DNA of 64,000 nt, from the NCBI RefSeq assembly GCF_032362555.1, contig NC_083509.1, forward strand, positions 1,178,001 through 1,242,000. Reading direction: 5' to 3'. This DNA is from Amyelois transitella (lineage: Eukaryota; Arthropoda; Insecta; Lepidoptera; Pyralidae). Made by a program: the position numbers and the translations under genes. Positions 31,395-43,120 of this stretch are shown in pieces (the first letter of the stretch is position 1; the number at the start of each line of letters is the position of its first letter). The notes under the pieces are model-generated. The model was not told where the DNA came from and made no database searches. It worked only from the letters and a program-made list of their open reading frames with translations.

Positions 31395-32137
31395 TATCTT
31401 AGCGACTAAGGAATGGGCCTATAAACTTGGGATCCCTCTTGTAGGCGATGGACTAACAACCTGTCAATATTTGAATCTCAATTCCATCATTAAGCCATAC
31501 AGTTGAGTTGGCCTTTCAGTTTTTTCAAGACTGTTGGCTCTGTCCACCCCGTAAAGGGTATAGACGTAGCTCTATGTATGTATGTATGCCGCTACCGCCG
31601 GGTCCAGGTAGAAGGAATAGAACAAATAATTCCAGGTTGATGACGCGAAAGATGATCTGCGTGCTAATGGTCTTAGAACGCGGATGACCAGCGGAAATGG
31701 AAAGAGAGAGGTAAAAAAGCGGACCCCTGGCAAAGACGGTGAGAAGACTACTAAGATACTAAGAAGAGTGAGAGATTTATCTGAGAGGACGCAGCCGAGC
31801 CTAACGCTAAGTGGATAATGATAAACCACCCCATTCTCAGACTGCTATCATAGACTCTTCTCCAGAGAGATAAAGACGCAAATGTGACTAAGTGCCGTGT
31901 GGTTCCCGGCACCAATACAATTATCTCTCTTTCCCATGGATGTCGTAAAAGGCGACTAAGGGAAAGGCGTACAAACTTGGGATTCTATTCTAGGCGATGA
32001 GCTCGTAACCTGTCACTATTGAACCTCAATTTTATCATTAAGCCAAATAGCTGAACGTGGTCATTCAGTCTTTTCAAGACTGTTAGCTCTGTCTACCCCG
32101 CAAGGGATATAGACGTGACCATATGTATGTATGTATG
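31395..32137 (+). mobile_element. SN-A SINEs: truncated (31395-31590) and full (31890-32137)
   Basis: The first starts at TTAGCGACTAAGG. The second has a 22-bp deletion after CACCAATACAA. The 300 bp between them contain an unassigned GC-richer stretch and a short REP-D piece. Confidence 0.8.
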
Positions 32138-32599
32138 TGACTAATTCAAGAGGATGACCATAAAAAGACCACTAAATTGTTAATAAATCGATGTACAATG
32201 CTCGTTCGCCCCTGAACTTGCGGTCCGCTCGTTGCGTATCGCGATTGGACGGGATGCGTTAGATTGCCGCCATTGGAACTCAAAAGGCGGCTAGTACTTG
32301 TGCGGACGTGGCCATAGACTATGTTGAAGTACAGAACGGGCACTTTTGTTATTCGGATGAACTGGCGATAATGTGAAATTTTATTGACAAGATACTTCGT
32401 TGGCATTTTGTTGTTTTTGAATTCTGCAATTAAGAGATACAGAGTATTCACTTCAAAGTCATACATCCACACCTAGATATATATATAGCGGTGAGGATGT
32501 AATTACTAGCGCCAGGAGAAAGAGAAAGAGAGTAACTAGTCATAATATATTGAATTTTATTCATTCAAAAATTTAAAAATATCATAATAATTATTGATA

Positions 32600-32828
32600 T
32601 TTATATAATCACGACTTTATACACCCCACGGGGCAGATAACGCTAGCAATCTTTGAAGAATAATAGGGAACATTCAGCTGTTAGGCTTAAAGATTCAAAT
32701 AGTGACAGGTTGCTAGCCCATCGCCTAAACGAAGAATTCCAATTTTATGAGCCTATCCCTTAGTCGCCGTTTGCGACACCCATGGGAAAGAGATAGAGTG
32801 GTTTTATTCCAATTTTTATTCGTGCCGG
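32600..32828 (-). mobile_element. SN-A SINE, old copy
   Basis: Antisense, from TATATAATCACGAC to TTTATTCGTGCCGG, diverged. Confidence 0.7.
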
Positions 32829-33128
32829 CTGCTTCGCTTTATATTATGACGTCAAACGGGACTGCGTTAGTTTTTCACATAGTTTCTTTAGACAAAAACG
32901 GCGTCGCGTGAGCTTGCTAAGTAGGCAGGTATTGCTTAAAGGCATTTCTATACATCGCATCTAATCTATGGCCCCAACTGCCGGACTATGGGACAATTAC
33001 GCTAGCGCCGGCAGAATAAGGATATGTCGTTGGCAGGTTATTACTAACTAACAATTACGAGAAATAATGGATGTTAGCACGCTCCCGGTAGGGGAATCAT
33101 TTCCCTGAGGTCCTTTTCTGATAGATAC

Positions 33129-33385
33129 CAGACATACATACATATGGTCACGTCTATATCCCTTTTTGGGGTAGACAGAGGTAACAGTCTTGAAAAGACT
33201 GAATGTCAGCTATTTGGCTTAATGATATAATTGAGATTCAAATAGTGACAGGTTGCTAGCCCATCGCCTAAAGAAGAATCCCAAGTTTGTAAGCCTATCC
33301 CTTAGTCTCCTTTTACGACATCCATGGGAAAGAGATGGAGTGGTCCTACTATTTTTTGTATTGGTGCCGGGAACCACACGGCACG
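33129..33385 (-). mobile_element. SN-A SINE, full copy
   Basis: Antisense, ending GGGAACCACACGGCAC; the hairpin loop reads CCCTTTTTGGGG. Confidence 0.86.
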
Positions 33386-33589
33386 ATGACAAGTACATAC
33401 CTATCTATTAAGGTGTGCATTGAAAAATTTAACTACACACTAAAATTAAATATATAAAAATATAATACACGGGAAGTGACTTCCTGTAAACCATATATGC
33501 GTCATGTAATTATTTAGATAAAGTTTTTCAGATCTACCAAGGGATATAGGCGTGACTATCTATATAGGTATATAAAACTCTTCCGTTAC

Positions 33590-34030
33590 TGAGTGACTGA
33601 CTGACAGACAACGCACAGTCGAAACTACTGGTCGTAGACAGCTGAAATTTGGAATGTAGATTCCTTGGGATATGTAGAGGAGCACTAAGAAAGGATTTTT
33701 GGAAATTCAACCCCCAAGGGGGGGAAAAGGGGTAAAAACGTTTCTATGAAAAATCTTATTCCTTGGGTTTATAAACTTGAAACTTGGCATGAACACGTAC
33801 ATAGGCAAGTAAATATGTTTGACATTATAAGTTTTTTCAAACTACCCTCCATTCGTGATTTAGGGGGTGCGATTGGGTGACTGATTTATTAACGCACAGC
33901 CGAAACCGCTCGGTATAGGAGTCTGAGATTTTGAACAGAGGTTCCTTTAGTAACATAAGTGAGCACTAAGAAGGGATTTTTGAAATGTCAACGCCCAAGG
34001 GGGGGAAACGGGATAAACTGAGCCGGGGCT
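33590..34030 (+). repeat. Repeat with two internal direct copies
   Basis: A phrase running from (A)ACGCACAG(T/C)CGAAAC to GAGCACTAAGAA(A/G)GGATTT and CCCAAGGGGGGG occurs at 33611-33728 and again at 33892-34010. It is a transposon fragment of unknown class; no ORF. Confidence 0.6.
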
Positions 34031-34317
34031 GCGGGAAAGTTCTAACGAGATACCGTGGCCCCGGAACGCAAAGGGCAACTGAAGGAACGAGGTGGGTTTT
34101 AGTCATACAAAGTCTTTTTTTTTAAGGATGGGAAATCATCAAATGACCTCTCCCGCTCTGGGTGGAACGGAAGGGAGAGTAAATAATAAAAAAACTAAAA
34201 ATATTGTTTACAAGGAAATCCTGTAAGGCCTCTTCGTCCTATAAATCCTGTTTTTTTTTTTCTTTTGAGACGATGATTTTGTCTCGCTTTACTTTTTCTA
34301 TATAGATTTGTATGTAC

Positions 34318-34580
34318 ATATACTAATATTATAAAGAGGAACAATCTATTTTTTATATGTTTGTTTGTTTACACATGTAATCGATAAACTCCGAAACTAC
34401 TGAATCGATTTCAAACATTCACCATTAGAAAGCTACATCATCCCTGAGTAACACAGGCTATATTTAATTCCAGTTGTAACAAGATTTCAGCCTGTGGAAG
34501 AAAAAGCCCTGTCGAGATCATTAAAAAACGCTATATATAACCGAATTACACGTGGGCGAAGCCGCGGGCGGAAAGCTAGT
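34318..34580 (+). mobile_element. HEL-type element, related subfamily
   Basis: Same termini (ACTAATATTATAAAGAGG ... GAAGCCGCGGGCGGAAAGCT AGT) with a different interior. Confidence 0.6.
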
Positions 34581-34649
34581 AATGTATAAATCTAAATATA
34601 GATGAATGTTCAAAGAAGGATGCATGCTTTCTAAATGTCGTGTTGGCGC

Positions 34650-35161
34650 GGAAAGCTTTATAAACTTGGGATTCTTCTTTAAGGCGATGGGCTAGCAACC
34701 TGTCACTATTTTGATCCCAACTCTATCATTAAGCCAAACAGCTGAACGTGGCCAATCAGTCGTTTCAAGACTGTTGACTCTGTCTACCTCGTAATTGCTA
34801 TAGACGTGGTTATATAGCTGGGGTGTATAACAAATATATACTTTGCTAACATGGTGACGACCCTCAGTCTTGAGTATTGGACGTAGAAAAGAAAAAAATG
34901 AATACATACATACATACATATGGTCACTTCTATATCCCTTGCGGGGTAGACAGAGCCAACCGTCTTAAAAAGATTGAATGGCCACGTTCAGCTATGTAGC
35001 TTAATGATAGAATTGAGATTCAAATAGTGACAGGTTGCTAACCCATCGCCTAAAAAAAGAATCCCAAGTTTGTAAGCCTATTCCTTAGTAGCTTTTTACG
35101 ACACCCATGGGAAAGAGATGGAGTGGTCCTATTCTTTCTGTATTGGTGCCGGGAACCACAC
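34650..35161. mobile_element. Two SN-A SINEs tail to tail (34650-34818 plus, 34901-35161 minus)
   Basis: The first is 5'-truncated and mutated in the loop; the second is complete and antisense. Their tails face each other across about 80 bp. Confidence 0.82.
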
Positions 35162-35480
35162 AAAAAATTAATGTACGATCTAAATTAGACTTTGGTCTTT
35201 GGTGATGTGGTTACCTTTGTCATGGCCTGTCTTTGTGTTCAAATAACGTTAGAATAATTAATTTTGCGAGTGAAGTGTGTCCTTGTATGATACTCTTCTG
35301 TTTACTGTAAAGCAAAGGTATTCCGAAGTCAGACCTTTTTTTTTAAATTCATGCTCGTTTACTATTTCTTCACGTTTTTTTTATATGTATTGATTGATGG
35401 ATTGATATTGATCAATAAATGCACTTAGAACAATTATAAAAATAATGCTTCCATATGTATGAGATTGCGTTTCGTAATAT

Positions 35481-36180
35481 CGAATCACTAGAGGCCACCC
35501 GCGACTTCGTCCGCATGGAAACCCTATCAATCCCGCGGGAACTCTGGGATAAAAAGTAGCCTATGTGTTATTCTGGGTCTTCAGCTACCTACATACCAAA
35601 TTTCATGGTAATCGGTTCAGTAGTTTTTGCGTGAAAGAATAACAAACATCCATACAAACTTTCGCCTTTATAATAGTAGTAGGATTAATAGTTTTCACAG
35701 TCGCTCAAATATTTACGAAGTAGTTTCTATAGTAATTCTGATTCAATGGCATTTCTGTGGCCTTGTGGGGTTCGATCGGCCCGCTATATCTTGAGCACGG
35801 CATTCATAGGGTTGACAAGGAACAGTATTACATTATGTAAATTGTAAGGTCGAGACGTTCTTATTTACATTCGATTGCATTAAAGTAATCATAGAAATAT
35901 ATCTATACCTACTAATATTAAAAAGCTGAAGAGTTTGTTTGTTTGTTTGAACGCGCTAATCTCAGGAACTACTGGTTCGAATTGAATAATTCTTTTTGTG
36001 TTGAATAGACCATTTATCAAGGAAGGCTTTAGGCTATATAACATTACGCTGCAATTTTTAGGAGCGAATCAATAATGGAAAATGTGAAAAAAAAAAACGG
36101 GGAAAATTATCCTTGAGGCTTCAATTATGCCCAAAATAACTATTCCACGCGGACGAAGTCGCGGGCACAGCTAGTCAATA
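35481..36180. mobile_element. Two HEL elements in opposite directions (35481-35690 minus, 35901-36176 plus)
   Basis: The first belongs to the subfamily with AAACCCTATCAATCCCG and ends CTAGAGG; the second is of the GCACAGCTAGT type. The 210 bp between them show nothing recognisable. Confidence 0.62.
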
Positions 36181-36215
36181 ATATTCAAACCTTCGCATTA
36201 TTTGGCTTACATAAA

Positions 36216-36560
36216 GTGTCGTGTGGTTCCCGGGGTATTAACAGAATAGGACCGCTCCATTTTTTATCCATGGGTGTCGTTAAAGGTGACTAAGGGAATG
36301 GCTAATAAACTTGTGATTTATGTAATAGGCGATGAACTAGCAACATGTCACTATTTGAGTGTCAATTCCATTACTAAGCCATACAGCTGAACGTGGCCTT
36401 TCAGTCTTTTCAAGCCTGTTGGTTTTGTCTACCCCGTAAGGGATACGGACGTGATTATATATATGTATGTTAGCCTAAATTGTGACATGCGTCAAATAAC
36501 TGACCAAGTCTTTACGAGGCTATTGACTCTGTCTATCCCGTAAAGGATAAACTTGGCGTT
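36216..36560 (+). mobile_element. SN-A SINE, diverged full copy plus 3' fragment
   Basis: 36216-36473 is complete; 36502-36560 repeats the AGTCTTTACGAGGCTATTG to hairpin portion. Confidence 0.72.
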
Positions 36561-36767
36561 GATTGACATGTATGTGTCTTATGTGAACTCGGTAAAAACT
36601 GTAGATCCCGTGGGATTTGTCGCAACCTGTATTGTTTTAAGGAGACGCTGAATTCGCGTGGGCCAAGTCGCGGGACAAGACAAAGCTCGTATACAATAAA
36701 GACTATTCACTCTTGCCTTCAATATATAAATATATCCGGAAATAGAAACATTAATTAAGAGAAGTAT

Positions 36768-36977
36768 TCTACTAATATTATAAATGCATATGTTTGTGAG
36801 TATGTCAGTATGGATTTTTGTTACTCTTTCACGCAAAAACTACTGAACCGATTACGGTGAAATTTGGTATGTAGGTAGCTGAAGACCCAGAATAACACAT
36901 AGGCTACTTTTTATCCCAGAGTTCCCGCGGGATTGATAGGGTTTCCATGCGGACGAAGTCGCGGGCGGCCTCTAGTA
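36768..36977 (+). mobile_element. HEL element, CCTCTAGT subfamily
   Basis: CTACTAATATTATAAATGC to GAAGTCGCGGGCGGCCTCTA GT; near identical to 35481-35690 inverted. Confidence 0.62.
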
Positions 36978-37224
36978 TACGAATACACGTATGTATATCC
37001 GGAAATAGAAACATTAATTAAGAGTAGTCATTCATAAATAAATGATTAATGATCAAAATAAGCGTGGGCATTCCACAAAAACTGAAAAAACTGTTCCGTA
37101 AAAAAAAAAACAATTGTTTTGACACGATAAAAAATAGAGTGTGTGAATTTTACTGTTTTTTAGGTATTATATAAGAATAATAATCGAAAAGACACGAAGA
37201 TACTGAAGTTTATTAGCCATTCCA

Positions 37225-37733
37225 TTATTATTCCAAGTTTCTAAGCCTGTCCCTTAGTCGCCTTAAACAACATCCGCTGAAAGATATGGCGTGGTTCTAT
37301 TCTTAAGTGACGGAAACCACACGGCGTAGTGCCGGAAATTTCCCGTTACTTGCATTTATATGAATGTGGCTGTTTCCTTAGTCGCGCTTTTAACATCCAT
37401 GGTAAAGAAATCCAATGGCCCTACTCTGAAGTTCCTGTCTGGAATCATATGGCATATTCTTATTATAATGACCAGGTGATCAGATAATGCCGTGTGGTTC
37501 CCGGCACCAATAGAAAAAAGAATAGGACCACTCCATCTCTTTTCCATGGATGTTGTAAAAGGCGACTAAAGGATAGGCGTACATACTTGTGATTCCCCTT
37601 TTAGGCGATGGTCTATCAACCTGTCACTATTTGAATCTCAATTCTATCGTTATACCAAACAGCTGGCTTTTAAGTCTTTTGATGACTGTCAGCTCTGTCC
37701 ACCCCGCAAGGGATATAGACGTGATCATACGTC
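37225..37733. mobile_element. SN-A SINEs: antisense fragment (37225-37326) and full sense copy (37490-37733)
   Basis: The fragment is the 5' half only. The full copy has a deletion of the CTGAACGTGGCC segment. Confidence 0.75.
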
Positions 37734-38113
37734 ACGTCATGATCGGATACGGGATTGCCAAGGTCACCCCCTGGTCAATGTCGGCACATCCAGGTGGTGT
37801 CACGTGTCCGGTGCTACGTCATCGCGACTGCCGCAGTCGAATGTCATATTACTAACGTTAGTTAATGCGGGCGTTAACAACATTTGGCTGTTGTTAATTT
37901 AAAAAAAAATAATAAAAAACAATTTAAATTTTTTTTTATTCCATTCATAAAAATAAATTAGTTTTTTTTTTTAAGTCGATCAAGTGAAATTCATCTGTTA
38001 ATCTTTCACATTCGTAGCTCTGTTGTTGTGATGCGATGTCTAAAAGGGGGTATCGTTATTGTAATTTTATGTATCCTGCCTGCGTTCAAAAAGTATCAAG
38101 CTAGATCCAAAAC

Positions 38114-38353
38114 AGTGCCGTGTGGTTACCGGCATTAATATAAAAAAAGAATAGGACCACTCTATCTCTTTTCTACGGATGTCGTAAAAGGCGACTAAGG
38201 GGTAGGCTTATAAACTTGGGATTCTTCTTTTAGGCTATGGGCTAGCCTGACACTATTTGAATCTCAATTCTATCATTAAGTGGAATCTGTGGATCGGTGA
38301 ACTGGCTCTGTATACCCCGCAAGGGATATGACATGATCATGTATATGTATGTA
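38114..38353 (+). mobile_element. SN-A SINE, diverged full copy
   Basis: It ends 53 bp before the target duplication of CR1-like element 2; the segment after TCATTAAG is rearranged. Confidence 0.75.
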
Positions 38354-38511
38354 AGATACAAAATAATTATTACCCATGGCTTTATCAACATGGGATGCTT
38401 TCGTTTATCTAAAGAAGGTCAGTCTCCCCGCGGCACCGTTAGTGAACACACGCTTGTCAGTTAAATTATTTGTTGCGCTCTCGGTCTACATATTCATACT
38501 CAATCATCGCA

Positions 38512-39438
38512 ATGTTTACGTGTGCAAGTTGCAACAATAAACACACGGACGGCCCCGTGTGCAGTGTTTGCAATAGGGTATATGATTTCGCGTGTGCCGG
38601 CATTACCGAAAATGGGTATAGAAGACTAGGGGATCGTAAAAATACTTGGCGCTGTCCCTCTTGCAAAGCTGGGTCTCTTTCACCGGCACCTGTATCCCCT
38701 GCTCCGTCTCAATTGGATAAGATGCAGGAACAGTTAAACCGGATTGTTTTTGATCTCGGGTCATTGAAGACATTAGTGGAGGACGTTAAAACCATCAAGT
38801 CGGAGATGACAGAACTAAAAAATTCTATTGAATGGGCTCATAAATCTATTGGTGACTTCACCGCAGCTTTTTCGGCCATAGAGATCCGTGTCTCAGGTGT
38901 TGAGAAGATGGTTAATGAGATCCCGACTTTACAGACTGATATCAATAGGCTTAAACAGGAGTTAGAGGAGAGGGACCAGTTGGCAAGGGCCAATAACGTG
39001 GAAATTCGTGGCATCCCTTTGAAGAAAAATGAAAACTTATTTGATATAGCACAGAAGGTTGGTGAGTTGAGCAATTTCCACTTTAAGAAGGAGGACATAA
39101 GCTATATTGCTCGGATTCCCACACGTGTCCCCAATGCTGAAAAGCCAATTATCATCGCCTTTAATAATAGGTATATAAAGGAAGATCTGGTGGCATCAGC
39201 GCGGAAGAGTGATAGGCTCAAAATCAACAACTTGGGCTTTTCTACTATGGGACAGTTCTACGTGAATGATCACCTCACCCAGAAAAACAAAATCCTATTA
39301 AGCAGAGCGAGGGCAATGGCCCGGGAGAAGGATTTCCGCTATATTTGGGTGAAACATTCAAAAATCATGGCCCGGAAGTCAGACACGTCGCCTATATTTT
39401 TTATAAGAAGCGAAGGGGACCTTTCAAAAATAGTTTAA
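38512..39438 (+). CDS. CR1-like element 2 ORF1 with PHD-type zinc finger
   Basis: The protein has 308 aa from ATG (MFTCASCNNKH). A Cys-rich finger covers residues 1-60: CASC, CSVC, FACAG, WRCPSC. The His usually found before the sixth ligand in PHD fingers is not obvious (DFAC). A coiled coil follows (about 75-165, e.g. MQEQLNRIVFDLGSLKTL), then an RRM/CTD-like half with NNVEIRGIPLKKNEN and RYIWVKHSKIMARKSDTSP. The PHD plus coiled-coil layout is known from CR1-group ORF1 proteins. Confidence 0.88.
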   Translation: MFTCASCNNKHTDGPVCSVCNRVYDFACAGITENGYRRLGDRKNTWRCPSCKAGSLSPAPVSPAPSQLDKMQEQLNRIVFDLGSLKTLVEDVKTIKSEMTELKNSIEWAHKSIGDFTAAFSAIEIRVSGVEKMVNEIPTLQTDINRLKQELEERDQLARANNVEIRGIPLKKNENLFDIAQKVGELSNFHFKKEDISYIARIPTRVPNAEKPIIIAFNNRYIKEDLVASARKSDRLKINNLGFSTMGQFYVNDHLTQKNKILLSRARAMAREKDFRYIWVKHSKIMARKSDTSPIFFIRSEGDLSKIV

Positions 39439-40213
39439 CTTACTTTAATAATTCATTACTTTTACCACTATATTACATTTATACCATTTTATGCCTTAAG
39501 AAAGGAAAGAGACCTATTGTTATTAGTTTGAGTTATTTATGTGTGCAAGTTTTTTCACTATTTAATTTACTTTTTTATGTAATACGTCATATATATTATG
39601 TTGTGTTATATTTAAATTACGTTGTTAAAGTTCTACCTAATTTGAGAGTCATTGGCACATTCCGAACCTTTTGTTTACTTTATCGCTTTGAATCATACGT
39701 CGGTAGTCGCGGCGTAGCCAGCTTGTCGCCACGCCTTTGTATACTTTATATGCATTCTCGAGATACGCAGTTCTCCCGCATTAGCAACCGATTAAGCGAT
39801 GATTTAAAGTCGAGTCTCGCACGCACTTTACTCAACTTAAATTTTTATTTGCCTATCTCTCGCGCTATTCGAAAGTTAACATTATTTTATGTTACCCTGC
39901 ATTCTTATTTTTTACTTGCTACTAAACCTTGCCGTAGTTACAACAATAACATTATTAGCTTTGTTTATTTTATACACATATTTCCACTTACATTTTTTAT
40001 TGCTATTTTATTGAACGTAGTCGCCAGATGCTATTACCCTTTGGAAAAGTATTCTTTAAATATTGTGCAGGATGAATTGGTATTAATTTTTGTATTGCAT
40101 TGTGGCTTGGAATTGTTTGGCATTTTTTATCCTAATATTTTACAATATTGGACTGTTAATATTAATATTAGTATAAAGGTTCACAGTAGTCTTATTAGTA
40201 TGTGGGATATAAT
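39439..40213 (+). other. Linker between ORF1 and ORF2 of element 2, with a long open frame
   Basis: The 775 nt of T-rich sequence are spanned without a stop by a frame running from 39345 (inside ORF1) to 40232 (inside ORF2). The translation is hydrophobic with several potential membrane segments. It has no ATG near its start, so expression would need frameshifting or re-initiation, and the lack of stops may be due to base composition. Confidence 0.3.
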
Positions 40214-43120
40214 ATGGATTCACGGAATATAGTAGCATCTTATCAAAATACTCGAGGGCTACGTACTAAAACGCATATATTTAAACGCAACCTCCTTTTA
40301 TCAAATTATGATATTATCTCGTTGACTGAGACATGGCTACTTGATGGCTTGAGCGATAGTGAGCTATTCGACGACCGTTATGTAGTATTCAGGCGGGATA
40401 GAAATTATGCATTGACAAATGAGCTTTATGGAGGAGGTGTCCTGCTAGCAGTACATCGGGGTCTATCAGCTGTCGAGCGGCCGGAATGGCGTTCGTCGGC
40501 TGAGGATTTATGGATAACGATAACACTCAACAATAAAGACAATAACATTTTTAACAAAAATGATGTTAAACTACACGTTTGCACAATATACTTGTGTAAA
40601 GAAAACTTGGGAAATTCTTTCAACATACAACTTGCAAATTTTTCTGAAAAATTGTCGTATATTTTTAGTTTGTGTCCGAATGACTTATTTTTGATAATGG
40701 GGGATTTCAATTTGAGTAATATCGAATGGCAGGGTGACATTAAATTTTATCAACCTAGCGGAATACATGGTGATTCACAATTGTTATTTTTTGATACGTT
40801 AACTGAATGTAATCTCAATCAATTTAATTCTCACAGGAATGCTACACATAATCGAATTTTGGACTACATATTATCTAATCATGACCTACATGTATCACAC
40901 TCTCAACATTCGTTAGTACCTGAAGACCCGCACCACAAGTCCTTGGAAGTTACTTTAAATTCCATTCGTGTTAAGGGTCTTAAGTCTAATACTAGGCAGA
41001 AATATCTATATCATAAAGCTAACTTCGCAGCTATTAGTTCTTCTTTAAATGACATTGACTGGGACGCCTCTTTATATAATAATACTTTAGATGAAGCTAC
41101 CAATACATTTTATAATCATTTATACAGTCTTAGAGATAAATATATCCCCCAGAAAACGTTTACACCAGGCCAATATCCGCCATGGTACTCTTCACCCTTA
41201 AAGAAGCTGTTACAGGAAAAATTAAAATTTTTTAAAAAGTTCAAGACATATGGTAATGTCGCTGATCGTGAAACGTTTAATCTTCTACGCAAAAGGGCCA
41301 AATTAATGGAACAAGAATGTTATCATAAATTTATCGCTCAATCAGAAAATAATATTATTAATCAGCCTAAATTATTCTGGTCATTTGTTAAATCAAATAG
41401 GTCTGGTCTTCATTCCTTACCTTCTTCTTTGCAGTATGAAAGTCAGTCAGTTCATAATGGAAAAGATATTTGTAACTTATTTGCTACTTACTTTCAGTCC
41501 AATTTCCTTGATAAAACCGGACCGAATGCTCATGCTATGCATACTGCCTCGGATGAGCCAAGTTCCTCGACTATTAGCGACGTTAAAATAAACTATGATC
41601 TTGTTCTGAAACTTTTAAAAGATCTCGATAAATTCAAGGGTGCTGGACCTGACGGGATTGACGCAAGGCTTATAATTGGATGTGCGGATGGTCTAGTTTG
41701 CCCGTTGTGCATTCTCTTCCAGCGATCAATTAATGAAGGTGTTGTCCCGGAAATTTGGAAAAGTGCATTTATCACACCTGTGCACAAGAGTGGTAATAAA
41801 AATGATATAAAGAATTATAGACCGATATCCAAATTATGCATATTTGTTAAAGTTCTTGAAAAATTGGTTCATGCGGATGTTTATCATGCACTTTCCAACA
41901 CATTCATGGAAGAGCAACATGGTTTTTTAAAGAAGCGATCAACTACTACTAATCTTTTGACTTTTACTGACTTTGTTACACACAATATGGACGCCGGAGG
42001 TCAAGTAGATGCTGTATTTACTGACTATAGTAAGGCATTTGACCGCATTGACCATGACATTCTATTACAAAAACTTTACCTTGCAGGAATTCATGGCAAT
42101 CTTTATCGTTGGTTCGTATCCTACATAGAAAATCGGTCACAGGCCGTTGCGATTAATGGTTTTTCCTCGGAATGGCGACATGTACCATCAGGTGTACCCC
42201 AGGGTTCTCTTTTGGGACCTTTACTCTTTAACATTTTTATTAATGATGTTGGCTCATGTTTTGTTCACTCAAAATTTTTATTGTACGCAGACGATATGAA
42301 GATATTTAAAAGTATTAATGATGTTTCGGATTGTCAACTGCTTCAAGAGGACCTTAACAGATTTGATAAGTACTGTCGCATTAATAAACTTGATCTTAAT
42401 GTTGATAAGTGCTTAACCATATCGTTCACGAGAAAATTTAATCCAGTTTTAAATGTTTATACTTTAAAAAATCAAAATTTGAATCAAGTAAAGGAGGTTA
42501 AAGACCTAGGAGTCATGCATGATTCTGAAATGTCTTACGAGAGACATATTAATTATATTGTTAAAAAGGCTCTTAAATTTCTTGGTTTTGTTAAAAGATC
42601 TTGTTCGCAGTTTAATAACATAAAAATTTATAAAATTCTTTACTGTGCGTTTGTGCGTAGCTCGTTAGAGTATTGTTCTCAGATCTGGAACCCTCTATAT
42701 AACGTTTATATAGACAGACTTGAATCAGTCCAGTGTAAATTCTTGAAGTTCTTACAGTTTAAAGCAAAATGTTATGATCCAACCTATGATGCAATATGTA
42801 AAAGACATCATATCTTACCTCTTCAAATAAGAAGAAAAATTGCAGATGTATCATTTCTTGTAAAAATAGCTCAGAGTTCTGTAGATACTCCAAATTTACT
42901 TAGTAAAATCAATTTAAAAGTACCCAGTCGTACAGTGCGAATTCCATCGTTTCTTAGCGTACCTTTCAGTTCTAGTAACTATAGACAAAATAGCTACTTT
43001 ATAAGATCAGCAAAAGAGCTGAATAAACTAGCTGTAGGCTCCGAGCTGGATCTGTTCAACTCCAGCCCGAGACAGTTTGTAAATGGGATGTCCAAGGCTT
43101 GGTTTAGTCCGGTGGCTTAA
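40214..43120 (+). CDS. CR1-like element 2 ORF2: APE endonuclease and reverse transcriptase
   Basis: The protein has 968 aa from the ATG giving MDSRNIVASYQNTRG (another ATG lies 12 nt upstream). Endonuclease: SYQNTRG, LTETWLLDG, MGDFNLSN, NRILDYILSN, DPHHKSL. RT: GAGPDGIDAR, NYRPISKLC, EEQHGFLKKRST, FTDYSKAFDRIDH, GVPQGSLLGPLL and the catalytic LLYADDMK. A C-terminal thumb-like region ends FVNGMSKAWFSPVA. It nicks target DNA and primes reverse transcription there. The frame is intact. Confidence 0.93.
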   Translation: MDSRNIVASYQNTRGLRTKTHIFKRNLLLSNYDIISLTETWLLDGLSDSELFDDRYVVFRRDRNYALTNELYGGGVLLAVHRGLSAVERPEWRSSAEDLWITITLNNKDNNIFNKNDVKLHVCTIYLCKENLGNSFNIQLANFSEKLSYIFSLCPNDLFLIMGDFNLSNIEWQGDIKFYQPSGIHGDSQLLFFDTLTECNLNQFNSHRNATHNRILDYILSNHDLHVSHSQHSLVPEDPHHKSLEVTLNSIRVKGLKSNTRQKYLYHKANFAAISSSLNDIDWDASLYNNTLDEATNTFYNHLYSLRDKYIPQKTFTPGQYPPWYSSPLKKLLQEKLKFFKKFKTYGNVADRETFNLLRKRAKLMEQECYHKFIAQSENNIINQPKLFWSFVKSNRSGLHSLPSSLQYESQSVHNGKDICNLFATYFQSNFLDKTGPNAHAMHTASDEPSSSTISDVKINYDLVLKLLKDLDKFKGAGPDGIDARLIIGCADGLVCPLCILFQRSINEGVVPEIWKSAFITPVHKSGNKNDIKNYRPISKLCIFVKVLEKLVHADVYHALSNTFMEEQHGFLKKRSTTTNLLTFTDFVTHNMDAGGQVDAVFTDYSKAFDRIDHDILLQKLYLAGIHGNLYRWFVSYIENRSQAVAINGFSSEWRHVPSGVPQGSLLGPLLFNIFINDVGSCFVHSKFLLYADDMKIFKSINDVSDCQLLQEDLNRFDKYCRINKLDLNVDKCLTISFTRKFNPVLNVYTLKNQNLNQVKEVKDLGVMHDSEMSYERHINYIVKKALKFLGFVKRSCSQFNNIKIYKILYCAFVRSSLEYCSQIWNPLYNVYIDRLESVQCKFLKFLQFKAKCYDPTYDAICKRHHILPLQIRRKIADVSFLVKIAQSSVDTPNLLSKINLKVPSRTVRIPSFLSVPFSSSNYRQNSYFIRSAKELNKLAVGSELDLFNSSPRQFVNGMSKAWFSPVA

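Larger units (their letters stand above)
25681..38405. other. Repeat-rich region without a convincing gene
   Basis: About 12.7 kb of SN-A, SN-T, LN-B, HEL and REP-D copies. Unassigned stretches are 25,690-26,060, 29,620-29,980, 31,090-31,395, 32,830-33,125 and 37,735-38,110. Short frames there have no splice sites or recognisable motifs. A repeat around 34,125-34,200 (GGGAAATCATCAAATGACC) is of unknown class. Confidence 0.6.

Noticed and set aside
31572..31829. Minus-strand exon candidate after TTAGCACGCAG reading IIFRVINLELFVLFLL
   Set aside because: No donor was found and the frame runs into a SINE tail; too weak to call.
32146..32472. 108-codon minus-strand frame
   Set aside because: Low-information translation, no splice signals, AT-rich flanks; likely chance.
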